Shown piece by piece: positions 37,869-48,445 of a stretch of 64,000 bases of DNA. The DNA lies in contig OZ020585.1 in NCBI GenBank assembly GCA_963971535.1, positions 158,869,714-158,933,713 of the forward strand. Direction: 5' to 3'. Every line of letters starts with the position of its first letter. The first letter of the stretch is position 1. The translations under genes and the position numbers were made by a program. The DNA comes from Notolepis coatsorum. Its lineage: Eukaryota; Chordata; Actinopteri; Aulopiformes; Paralepididae. The notes beneath the pieces are model-generated. The model was not told the origin of the DNA. It was given only the letters and a program-made list of their open reading frames with translations, and searched no databases.

Positions 37869-40514
37869 CTACTGATCCAGAACACTGTGTTTAAGGGACA
37901 GGACTCTCATTCCACATAGACTATATGCAGCTAGTGGATAAAAGTCCAAACACTGTTCAGCATTGATGCAAACCATTTGTCTAGCTGCTTCTCCAAGGTT
38001 ATAGAGGCCATACTCTGCCAGATAGGATGACGAGTGTGGTATCACCAGGAAGTACACACACTTGTTTTCCTTCATCAGAATGAGCTCAATTTGTCCAAAT
38101 TCCACTGACTCTTCATTCTTAATGCATAGAAAATAGCCTTTCCTATACAGGGTACCCTTCCACTGCACTTCTGTGGACACCAACTCAGGATGTGGGAGCG
38201 AGCTTGCTTTAACCGCATCACGCACTTGGTCACTGTACAAGTCAGTGTGGTAAGGAAACATGTTTTTTACTTGCAAAGTTGCAGGAAAGAAAGAGCTGGA
38301 GTTCAGATATGACTGAAGCAGCTGATGATTGTTTGCAAGTGTCTTACACACATTTTTGAAGTTCTGTGTCCTCCTTATGCATCTTTTGAAGTATGAGTGT
38401 TTGCTCTCAAACCTCATTGTCCACAACCGTATGAGCGGACCAAGTTTCACGATCAAAGAGGGATAGTGGACGTGGTAGTGATGTTTTGGTTTGAGTTTCT
38501 CTGTGGGAAATAGTTGTTTCCTTGTTTCAAGATAATCTTGAATCTGAACATTAAGGAAACAGATTTGAGGTACAGATATCTTGGGGGCACAGACCAACTC
38601 ACAAAGCTCTTTCAGCAAGATCAGTAACTGCCACACTGGATCCTTAGTATCCGACATCTTATCCCCAATAATCACTGGTAGAAGTCTCAAAAGACACCAA
38701 TTCTCAGCCGCCTGACCACCAATCTTCATACCACTTATACTTACTTCACAAGGAGCAGAACCAGCATCAGAACCCACATATTTGAACTGTGCGATTCGTC
38801 GGTTCAGCTGTGTGTATGTGAACCATTTCTTCACCTTTACAAAATACCTCAAGTAAAGGGTAAGGTCATAGGCTACTACGCCTTCAAACAAGTCATGGCC
38901 TATGCATGGTGGGAGCCCTGGCTGGCATACATGGAAATACTTAAGAGAGTTGAAAACAGAGTCAAACTTGAGTCCCTTTACATGTGTTGCCTCAGAGTCC
39001 TGTAGTTGTCGCAGTGCTTCCTTGTAGGTCTCAACTGTTCTTACCGGAAACCGGTCTGTCGGGTTGTCCATTTTATTTGTAGGGACTAAGCAATACCTGC
39101 AGCAGTGACTTGCAGTACTGAAATTCTCAGTAAAGCCACCGATCGAGTGAGAGCCTAAATTGTCCCCCAGAATACATACGACTGTTGCCCGCACCACCTG
39201 GCCAGATGAAGTGACCAGTCCATGCCTCTCAAGTTCTCTAATATCTGACAGCATCCGTGCAAACAACTTTTCATGTGCAAAGTACTTAAAGTACCTCTCA
39301 GGACACAGAAGCAAAAGCTGCAAGTTGTCAACACTAGAACGATAGATGGCCTCGAAGTTGGCAAGTGTAAAGTAAACTCCTACAATTTTGTGCTTCTTCT
39401 TTGATGATCCAAGAGGGTTCACTACCTCAAATGCATCCTGGTACAAGATAAGCTTTAAGCTTATACCTGGCTCCATGAATAAGTCGTTGGACTTGAAAAC
39501 AGATCCATCGCAAATATCAGTGAACACATTAGTAGAAGCAGCATTATTTTGTGGCTTCACACACTGTTGCCACACAACTGGGTCTTTTAACATGGATCGT
39601 AAAGTATCCTGAAGTGGGATATATTGTGCATAGCACTCCCTTCTATTCTCGTCTGTGCCAAGATAAATAGCCTGTGGGTGCACATATGAAAAGTTCTTTT
39701 GGAAGAACATCTTTCTTCTGTGCCCAGTGGAAAGGTGAGAGCTGCACAGCGAATGCAAATCTGCTTCTCCCAAAATACTCAAAACACTGTCAATATCAGT
39801 CTCAGACAAGTTTGTTTTAGCTCCCATTAACTTTTTGAATTCCTTCTTAGTGTACCGATGACACGTATCATTCAAACTGTCAATTTCTTCAACAATAATC
39901 TGTATTGTTGATGATGGAATGAGGCATTTAGCCTGCAGACGCATGTAAAAAAGGCATAGATTTTTTTGATACAGGGCTCTCATTTCAGTGTCATCTGGCA
40001 TGTCGTCAGATGAACTTGCTACATGACTTTCATCTAAATCCCTTTGCACCTCAGCGGAATCCTGAGTAGACTGCGATTGTGTAGGGCCAGGGGTTACAAA
40101 CAACTCTGTTTGATTCATATGCAACCGTGCGATATGGCTAGTGAATGATGATTTTACTTTATAGGTTTTGTCACAATTTGCAAATGGACATTTTACTGTC
40201 TCTTTTTTCAATATATGCAATTTCAGATGTGCAATGACATCCCTGAGATTAGTATATTGCTCCTGACAACTTGCGGCCTCGCATTTGAATGAACATCCTA
40301 TATAATTTCTTTGTGAAGCAGAGATGGTCCTGTGGTCACGGTACATATGTGTTTTCAAAGCAGTATACTTCAGAAACTGATGTTTGCAGTCAGCCACACC
40401 ACAAGGGAATTGCTTGTTTGCTTCATGTCTATGAAGTAACTGATGGTCAACATAACGTTTAAGCGATTTGAATGACAGGCCACAGGACTTACATTTACAT
40501 GTATGACCAGGCAT
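37869..40514 (-). CDS. C2H2 zinc-finger protein with CACTA/EnSpm-like transposase domain
   Basis: A single uninterrupted ORF of 881 codons. Residues 1-135 hold four C2H2 fingers (CKCKSCGLSF..H..H, CGVADCKHQF, CEAASCQEQY, CPFANCDKTY with paired His). After an acidic linker (about 150-180) comes a transposase-like body: LYQDAFEVVNPLG (Asp360), CILGDNLGSHSIGGF (Asp451), HDLFEGVV (Asp541) and LIRLWTMRFESKHSYFK (Glu703). The DxFEVVNPLGS and GDNLGxHxxGGF signatures are ones I associate with animal CACTA-like transposases. Which acidic residues are catalytic is inference. No stop or frameshift is seen, so it is either recently active or kept by selection. It shares strand and neighbourhood with the SAM-type gene. 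The span between them, without the hAT insertion, is only about 0.7 kb. No AATAAA lies close after the stop. Confidence 0.8.
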   Translation of the reverse strand: MPGHTCKCKSCGLSFKSLKRYVDHQLLHRHEANKQFPCGVADCKHQFLKYTALKTHMYRDHRTISASQRNYIGCSFKCEAASCQEQYTNLRDVIAHLKLHILKKETVKCPFANCDKTYKVKSSFTSHIARLHMNQTELFVTPGPTQSQSTQDSAEVQRDLDESHVASSSDDMPDDTEMRALYQKNLCLFYMRLQAKCLIPSSTIQIIVEEIDSLNDTCHRYTKKEFKKLMGAKTNLSETDIDSVLSILGEADLHSLCSSHLSTGHRRKMFFQKNFSYVHPQAIYLGTDENRRECYAQYIPLQDTLRSMLKDPVVWQQCVKPQNNAASTNVFTDICDGSVFKSNDLFMEPGISLKLILYQDAFEVVNPLGSSKKKHKIVGVYFTLANFEAIYRSSVDNLQLLLLCPERYFKYFAHEKLFARMLSDIRELERHGLVTSSGQVVRATVVCILGDNLGSHSIGGFTENFSTASHCCRYCLVPTNKMDNPTDRFPVRTVETYKEALRQLQDSEATHVKGLKFDSVFNSLKYFHVCQPGLPPCIGHDLFEGVVAYDLTLYLRYFVKVKKWFTYTQLNRRIAQFKYVGSDAGSAPCEVSISGMKIGGQAAENWCLLRLLPVIIGDKMSDTKDPVWQLLILLKELCELVCAPKISVPQICFLNVQIQDYLETRKQLFPTEKLKPKHHYHVHYPSLIVKLGPLIRLWTMRFESKHSYFKRCIRRTQNFKNVCKTLANNHQLLQSYLNSSSFFPATLQVKNMFPYHTDLYSDQVRDAVKASSLPHPELVSTEVQWKGTLYRKGYFLCIKNEESVEFGQIELILMKENKCVYFLVIPHSSSYLAEYGLYNLGEAARQMVCINAEQCLDFYPLAAYSLCGMRVLSLKHSVLDQ

Positions 40515-41399
40515 TTTTCAGAAGTTAAGTATTCCCTCAAATCTCATGTTCCATCTAACAATTCCAGGAAATTCTGTGTGTGTGCATGTGTATGGATATG
40601 ACAACAAGTAAGGTATTGGTGTTTAGCAAACTTGTGTATACATGTGGACTAACCTGTCCTAAATCTGCAGATAGGCTAAATGTTGCAACTGATGAAGCGG
40701 AACTTCAATCCAAACTGTTGAGACAAAATAAGTGTAAGTGAAGCACAAATAAACTTCAAAAAAGGTTATTTCGAGTGCCGTCAGGCAATTAAAAAAATGT
40801 ATCTAATTAATCGCATTTTAACCGCATAACCATTTTAGGCCTGATATTTTATATTCTATAATCATATTTCAAATTGCATGTGTCCGGATGGCAGAATTCA
40901 GTACTGTATCTACAAAACCTTCTGTTGTATTTTTGTTCAATAAACAATGTGGACTAGGCCAACAGTGACTTTCATGAAGAATGGGGAAAAAAAGTATTGA
41001 AATTGACCCAGTTTTAGCGTTTTTATCAAACATTTTGTCTGCCCAACACAATCACCACGCACGTGCATATTTTAATCAATGGTTCATAACGTGCGTGTGT
41101 AATCGAAATGATCGTCACAACAGGTGCAGGGCACCAGGGGGCTCACCAGGGGGCGCTGAGAGTCACACACAGCTAGTGGCAGGCACTGATATATGCTTGC
41201 TACTACTAGCCGAATGAAAATGTATCTGTTTCACCTAACACTATTGCTCCGTGATTATAGCCACCCATCTCTAAAGCCACCACCCATCTCTAAAGCCACA
41301 ACCACATTACCATATTTGTAATAATGTAAATCATTGTGTCGTTGTACACATATTGTGTTTATAACGTTAGTAGCTAACATAGCTTAGCTTGGTAGCTAT
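40515..41399. other. Upstream region of the transposase-like ORF
   Basis: No exon is clearly supported on the minus strand, although gacag|gttagt near 40655 could be a donor of a 5' UTR exon. Otherwise AT-rich. Confidence 0.35.
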
Positions 41400-41837
41400 T
41401 GTGCTAACAAAATATCCCGACATCCGGCTCGCTGGCCGGCATGAACGGCCGACCCAAAATGGTTCTCTCCTCTCTGTACACCCCGTCCCCACGGGTACCC
41501 TGCCGGGGGGCCATGGACGCGACAACGGCGACAATGGTGGCAGCCTGTAGGGCATAGATATCTATAATAGAATATAGATGTCTATGCTGTAGGGTGCTCA
41601 AGCCCGTAAAGGCTAGTGGTTCACGATAGCTATGAGCTAACAACGGCCGCCGCTGTTGTCGCATCCACAAGCTCCTCCGCAGGACACCCGCGAGGACGGG
41701 GGCACACAAAGAGGAGAGAACCATAGGCTAACGTCAGTGTAGTGGTCCTGACTGTAGGCAGCAGGGACGGCGGAGCTATATAGGCTAACTGTGATGCACC
41801 TAGTGGGCCACCATTGAACTAGTACTATGACCCGGAC
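41400..41837. promoter_or_regulatory. CpG-rich block with inverted repeat, possible promoter
   Basis: This is GC- and CpG-rich compared with its neighbours and lies 0.9-1.3 kb upstream of the transposase-like ORF. The segment ggttctctcctctctgtaca near 41460 has an inverted partner near 41697-41724. It could be the promoter of the ORF or another fold-back element. Weak evidence. Confidence 0.3.
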
Positions 41838-44800
41838 GCGTGAATATTAAAGGCAACCAACTTGTGTTCAGCTTTTCGTTCAGCGTTTCTCTGATTGGCC
41901 ACACGGCCAATCAATCAATCCACTAGCACACGCCCTCGCGCAAAGAGAGACGCGGCAAAAGCGCTGGTCGAACCAGCGGTGTTCTGTTGTGTGACTGTAC
42001 TCTACAGCGGTGTTCTGTTGTGTGACTGTACTAAACACTTCCACCACATGACCGACATTTGACATACAGTACACCTCCTATCTATGTTGGGATTATGTTT
42101 GGTCATGACAAAACAATAAAAATCGCTACTGTTAGTAAGCTGCCACCACCCACTTCAATGACAGAGCTCTCATATTTGCGAATGCATAAACTATATCTTA
42201 AATTATGGCGATGTGTCTAATATGGCTGTCGTGTAGTCATTGATAAGCGACAGCCATATTAGACACATAGCCATAATTTAAGATATAGTTTATGCATTCG
42301 CAAAATATGAGAGCGCTTGTCATTGAAGGGCTTCCTACAACGGAGGAACGGCCGCTGCTGCTGCTGGAGCTGAACCGAGTCAAGCCGCGGGCGGCACACG
42401 GAAGCCGGGGAAAAACAACCGCGTCGCCCCGCTGGCTCTTCAACAAGCAGCCTCCACAGCTCCAGTTAACCTAATTTATACCGTAATGAATCATTAAAAA
42501 ATATACTGTTAACTGGAATATGTTGTTTCTTTACACATATGTTGGATTATGTAATTGGGTTTTCATGACAAAACAATAAAAATCGCTACTTTACATCAGG
42601 GTGAACGCTGTTACACTGCCACCACCCACTTCAATGACAGAGCTCTCATATTTGCGAATGCATAAACTATATCTTAAATTATGGCTATGTGTCTAATATG
42701 GCTGTCGCGAAGTCATTGATAAGCGACAGCCATATTAGACACATAGCCACAATTTAAGATATAGTTTATGCATTCGCAAAATATGAGAGCTCTGTCATTG
42801 AAGGGCTTCGTTCTACAACGGAGCACGGTCGCTGCTGCTGGAGCTGGACCGAGTAGAGCCGGCGGCGGTGCACGGAAGCCGGGGACTAACCACCGCATCG
42901 CCCCGCTGACGTTAAAAACGCGAAATAACGTTACTGATGTACAGTGACACCCAGAGTTTCTAGTTACAGTAGTGACGCGTGAATCGAGATAGTCCTAACA
43001 CTAGTCTGTAACAGTGTTTATTATTAAGAGTCAGATAGTCCTAACAGTGTTTATAGTCCTAACACAGTGTTTATTAGTAATAGTCAGATAGTCAGTGTTT
43101 ATTATTTCATAACTGTATGGGCTTTGTTTATACATGTACAGTGACGAGTGAATCTAACTTTGGTTGTTAAAAACGCGAAACATAATAATCAGTCAGCAGC
43201 GCTCCACTGCTACCGCAGCCCAACACAAGTGCGTTGGAACAGCAGCCCAACACTACACAAGTTGGTTGCCCGCGCTGCCGCGCTGCCGCACTTGCTCTTT
43301 GGATTTCATTTGGGACGTGGGACGGCTGCGCTTGCCTGCGCGTGGGGGCGGGGGGGCGCGGCCAATCAGAGAAAAGCCGAACACAAGTTGGTTGCCTTTA
43401 ATATTCACGCCTGCAACCAACTTGTGTTCGGCTTTTCTCTGATTGGCCGCGCCCCCCCGCCCCCACGCGCAGGCAAGCGCACGTCCCAAATGAAATCCAA
43501 GGAGCAAGCGAGCGGCAAGCGAGCGGCAGGCTGCTGTTCCAACCAACTTGTGTTCAGCTGCGGTAGCAGTGGACATACAGTACACCTCCTATCTATGTTG
43601 GGATTATGTTTGGTCATGACAAAACAATAAAAATCGCTGACAGAGCTCTCATATTTGCGAATGCATAAACTATATCTTAAATTATGGCGGATATAGTTTA
43701 TGCATTCGCAAAATATGAGAGCGCGCCGCTGTCATTGAAGGGCTTCCTACAACAGAGCACCGCCGCTGCTGCTGCTGAAGCTGTATCAAGCCGGCGGCGG
43801 TGCACGGACGCCGGGGAAAAACCACCGCGTCGCCCCGCTGGCGCTTCAGGCTCAGCAGCCTCCACGGGCGAAATAACATATAACGTTACAGTTCCACACT
43901 GATGTACAGTGAGTGTCTAATATGGCTGTCGCGAAGTCATGCCTCTCCCTCTGAAAGCCCATCCACGCTGTGTATCATAGACTACCAGATTCGCACTCGT
44001 GTATAAACAAAGCCCATACAGTTATGAAATGCGCTGAACTAGAAAGCGTAAAGTTATTATGTTTCGCGTTCCATTGATTAACGCCATTACCTGCTGTGCT
44101 GTAGGAAGCAGAGGTACAGTAAGTTACAGTAGGTGTAGGTTACATGTTTAATCAAAGCCCATACAATTTTTCATAATATTTCAAATATCATAATGATGTG
44201 TTTTCTATATTATATCCACAATCATTCATCTAAAAAATTGTATGGGCTTTGATTAAACATGTAACCTACACCTACTGTAACTTACTGTACCTCTGCTTCC
44301 TACAGCACAGCAGGTAATGGCGTTAATCAATGGAACGCGAAACGTAGTCTATGATACCCAGCGTGGATGGGCTTTCAGAGGGAGAGGCATGACTTCGCGA
44401 CAGCCATATTAGACACTCACTGTACATCAGTGTGGAACTGTAACGTTATATGTTATTTCGCCCGTGGAGGCTGCTGAGCCTGAAGCGCCAGCGGGGCGAC
44501 GCGGTGGTTTTTCCCCGGCGTCCGTGCACCGCCGCCGGCTTGATACAGCTTCAGCAGCAGCAGCGGCGGTGCTCTGTTGTAGGAAGCCCTTCAATGACAG
44601 CGGCGCGCTCTCATATTTTGCGAAGCGATTTTTATTGTTTTGTCATGACCAAACATAATCCCAACATAGATAGGAGGTGTACTGTATGTCAAATGTCGGT
44701 CATGTGGTGGAAGTGTTTAGTACAGTCACACAACAGAACACCGCTGTAGAGTACAGTCACACAACAGAACACCGCTGGTTCGACCAGCGCTTTTGCCGCG

Positions 44801-44913
44801 TCTCTCTTTGCGCGAGGGCGTGTGCTAGTGGATTGATTGATTGGCCGTGTGGCCAATCAGAGAAACGCTGAACGAAAAGCTGAACACAAGTTGGTTGCCT
44901 TTAATATTCACGC
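41838..44913. mobile_element. Large fold-back (nested inverted repeat) element, 3076 bp
   Basis: The ends gcgtgaatattaaaggcaac and its exact inverse are flanked by ggac (41834-41837, 44914-44917), a possible 4-bp duplication. The outer arms (41838-42127 and 44624-44913) are nearly perfect inverted copies. Nested inside are palindromes at 42170-42310, 42645-42790 and 43340-43450, and a large one centred near 44190 with arms of over 400 bp. Segments such as tctgattggcc and ctatatcttaaattatgg recur several times. No transposase. All ORFs here are mirror copies. Confidence 0.85.
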
Positions 44914-44917
44914 GGAC

Positions 44918-46234
44918 GGCCAAGGCATTTCCTGAAGTGACGTCACGGCCGTGCTAGCTTTTAGATTCGGCTCATTAATATGCACCTGGCTATAGTGACG
45001 TCGGCGTTTGATAAGCTTTTTTGATTCGCACGTGCATGTTATTCGTGCGTGGACCTTTTTAACTCTTTCAGAGTGATTTCCGGTGTCAAATGGAAAAAAA
45101 TAAATAATGAAATTATATACCAATGATGTAAACTACCCATAATTGATCAGTAGGGTTTAACCTGGAGGTTGGGCTTTAATCATCTTTAGGATAGAGGGGG
45201 GTATCATGCACCCCCCGGAAATATACTTCTAACCAGTGTTTCTAGATTTGAAAAAAATTATAGGCTTATGTTAACAAGTTGTCAGAGTGTCCCATGTATC
45301 ATTTATATGCAAATTAAGGACATGATTATCAAAAAAACGCAAACAAATCTGTTTAATATATCTCAGCCAATATTGCAGATAACTGAACCAATTTGGACAA
45401 GTCAATCAGGGCAAGCTTATTTGACGCATATCTCGCCTAGAAAGGCTTTCGAAATAGTGAAATGCCATTTGATGGTAGAAATTCGTTTGTTTTCACTCAT
45501 AAGATGGCGGCGGTCATAAGATGGCGGCGGTCTCGTAACAATAACCTGCAAACCATCCACGTGGTACATACATGTACATAGGCGCCGCTATACTATAGGT
45601 GGCAGTGAGATCCTGCTGTAACAACCTCTGTGGAAATATTATCACATTTAAAAAAAGATAAAATCTCCTAAGTTTTAACCTTAACCTAAACAAACGTATT
45701 GCTGAAAATATACACTCTATGACTGCTGTCATATACTGCAGAGAACTCTTTCATGGCAAATAAGTAATCTGGTCTTTCCAAAGACATGCGGGACACGTGT
45801 GCACGAATACACCTTAAATGATTTTCGAATATAATGCAAAGTTTTGTTCATATTGATTCTACCAAGTGTATACTTTTTATTTCTGAATTTCCCATTCTTA
45901 ATTCTTACATGTGTGCATGAACACATTCATTGCTTTAGCTGCTTTGCACGAACAAACATGTACGCTAGCATATTGTTACGGTAAAATACGTGGAAATGTA
46001 CATTTTAAGACAAGACGACAGTCGCAGATTTCTATTATATAATGACTATTTGAAAACAATGACTTAATATAAATGTCTTACTGGGTCGGGTCTTGCTGCT
46101 GTTCCTGTCTTTCAGGGCGGAAAAAGTTTTTTTTTTTGTGTAATGACGATTTATATAAGAACCTCCCATGCGCAGAACAGCTTGCATAGGTATCTGTGTC
46201 TTTTGCCGGTAGCTAAATGACAATGTAATTATAA
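44918..46234. other. Unassigned sequence
   Basis: No gene supported. Contains a direct duplication of cataagatggcggcggt at 45498-45531. Confidence 0.45.
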
Positions 46235-46236
46235 TG

Positions 46237-46273
<37 letters not shown>

Positions 46274-46648
46274 TAAAAGTTTATTAACAGATTGCAGAAT
46301 GGGTACAGTGCAGTACAGCTCAATACATACAATTGTTAAGGGGATGCAGACCAGAGAAAGACTTCCCCCATTTTCAATTCATCATATGTACACGACTTAC
46401 AGATAGACAGTACTGCTACATCTATACATTTATGACATACCAGATTTGCAAATACAGTACTGTTTGTGATACAAAAAGTGTCCAGAAAAAGAGTGTATAT
46501 ACATTTGACGTCGAAACTGTATACATTGGAGGAGGTTGGGTAGGTGGGGTGGGGTTGGGTGGGGTGGGGGGGGGGAGCTGTACATTGGAGGTGGGGGGGG
46601 GGGGGGGGGGGGTTGGGCAGGGGGGGGGGGGGGGACAACTGGGTTAGG
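46235..46648 (-). mobile_element. LINE 3' UTR with (GATT)n tail, minus strand
   Basis: The 3' terminus is the (gatt)n run at 46238-46272. The body matches the LINE tails at 52150-52655 and 57650-57780, with G-rich blocks at 46530-46634. It continues at 47250 after an inserted LINE. Confidence 0.75.
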
Positions 46649-47249
46649 AAATGTTTCAACTCATTCAGAACGCAGCGGCCCGCCTGATCTCAAACCTACC
46701 GAAGTCGGCCCATGTCACCCCACTTCTTAGGGACCTGCACTGGCTCCCCATTGCTGCACGAATCCGCTTCAAGGCCCTCGACCTAGCATACCGTGCGGCA
46801 AAGGGAACCGCTCCCGCCTACCTCCGGTCAATGGTTTCTAACTACACACCCTCAAGACCCCTACGCTCTGCATCTTCTGGCCGCCTCAGACCTACTCCTA
46901 TCCAAGCTCCGGGAGGGTCATCAAAGAGAAGTCGCCTATTCTCAGTCCTTGCCCCACAATGGTGGAATGAACTATACCCACCCCAGTTAGGACAGCCGAA
47001 ACACGTCCAATCTTTCGCCGTCGACTAAAGACGCACTTCTTCAACCATTATCTGAATTAAAAAAAAAAATCTAACCCTAACTAACCGTACTGTCATGCAC
47101 TTGTCCTAATAAACTAACCAGCACTCAACACTTTGATGAACATTGTTGCTCAGCTTGTGCCCTTCCTGATGGCTTGTCGTACAGAACATGTAAGTCGCTT
47201 TGGATAAAAGCGTCAGCTAAATGACTAAATGTAAATGTAAATGTAAATT
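46649..47249 (+). pseudogene. L2-like LINE 3' end inserted into another LINE
   Basis: An open 125-codon frame starting FQLIQNAAARLISNLPKSAH and containing LLRDLHWLPIAARIRFKALD and LAPQWWNELY is the C-terminal part of fish L2-like ORF2. It ends in the usual 3' UTR (agtcgctttggataaaagcg) and an aatgtaaatgtaaat tail. 5'-truncated and not functional. Confidence 0.8.
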
Positions 47250-48445
47250 TGTAGGGGCCATGTTTCGAATTGCAGTATCCCGTATAGGTGTTCTTTGAGG
47301 GTGTTTTTGAAAGTGGGTAGTGATTCACATTCCTTTACAGCTTTGGGTAGGGCGTTCCACATTGATGTGGCATAATTGCGAAACGTGTTTAGTTCATTGT
47401 TTGAGCCGAATCTGGGTTTAACATGATTTGTTGAGCTTCCTCTAGTGGTTGTGGTATTCACTGACCTTTGGGAAGTATTTTGACATGTACATGGGTACCT
47501 TAGTCGTATAGTGTATCTTGTAGACCAGGCCCATTGCAAGTTGCTGTACTCTGTCGTCTACTCTAAGCCATCCTAGGTTGTCAAAGTGGGCAGGGGTGAG
47601 GTGGGTTCTGGGGGTAAGGTCAAGTAGTAGTCTGACCAGTTTGTTTTGTGATGTTTGTAATTTAGATTTAAGCGCCTATGAGGTGCTTTGGTACCATGAG
47701 GTGCACGCATAGTCGTAGTATATTGAATGAGGGCTCCTGCCAGAGTCTTCAGGGTATTCTTGTTTCTTGAGAGGAGATCCGGTACAAGAATCTAGTTCGT
47801 TGGTTGACTTTTTTTATTACATTGGATGCCATTTTGTCACAGGAAAGATTTGCCTCTAGGATGGAACCCAGGTAGGTAATTTCGTCTTTCCTTGTGACAA
47901 TATTGTCACCCATGCACTGCAACTGAGAAGCCGTCGGTCTTGCTGAGTTTGTTATTTGAACCGAAGAGAATGGACTCTGTTTTGCCCATGTGTAATGATA
48001 GTTTGTTATCAGCGAGCCATATGCAGATTTTGCCTATATAGTTCCGAGCTGAGGGTTTTTTCAACCTGCAACTTGTTCTTGTCAGAGACCAGCATGGCTG
48101 AGTCGTCCGCAAACAGGAACAAGTTGCAGTCACAGGCTGACGACATGTCATTTGCATAAATTAGGAAGAGTAGCGGTCCTAGTATGCTTCCTTGTGGAAC
48201 ACCACAGCTCACTGTGAGGGGGGGGGATAGAGTATACCGTTTACCTCTACCATCTGTTCTCTCCCCTCCAGGTAGGATTGCATCCAGCTCACTGATAAGC
48301 TATCAAAATCAATTGCTTTTAGCTTGTCAATCAGAATGGAGTGATTGACAGTATCGAAGGCCTTTTGTAGGTCCAGCATGACCATGCCGCAGTATTTGCC
48401 TGCGTCCACCTCTTGTTTGATGTGGTCGTTCAAATAGAGGAGGCA
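47250..48445 (-). pseudogene. LINE reverse transcriptase remnant
   Basis: Minus-strand pieces read in order: GMVMLDLQKAFDTVNHSILI (palm), MSCGVPQGSILGPLLFLIYAND (before the catalytic motif), LFLFADDSAML (the FADD box), LADNKLSLHMGKTESILFGS, and later YATSMWNALPKAVKECESLP at the C-terminus. They lie in several frames with stops, so it is dead. The order and motifs place it in the L2/CR1/Rex-like group of non-LTR elements. It is cut at 48445 by a minisatellite. Confidence 0.8.

Noticed and set aside
43148..43630. 160-codon ORF and its mirror ORFs
   Set aside because: It lies in a palindrome, so both strands give mirror-image peptides. This is a fold-back artefact.
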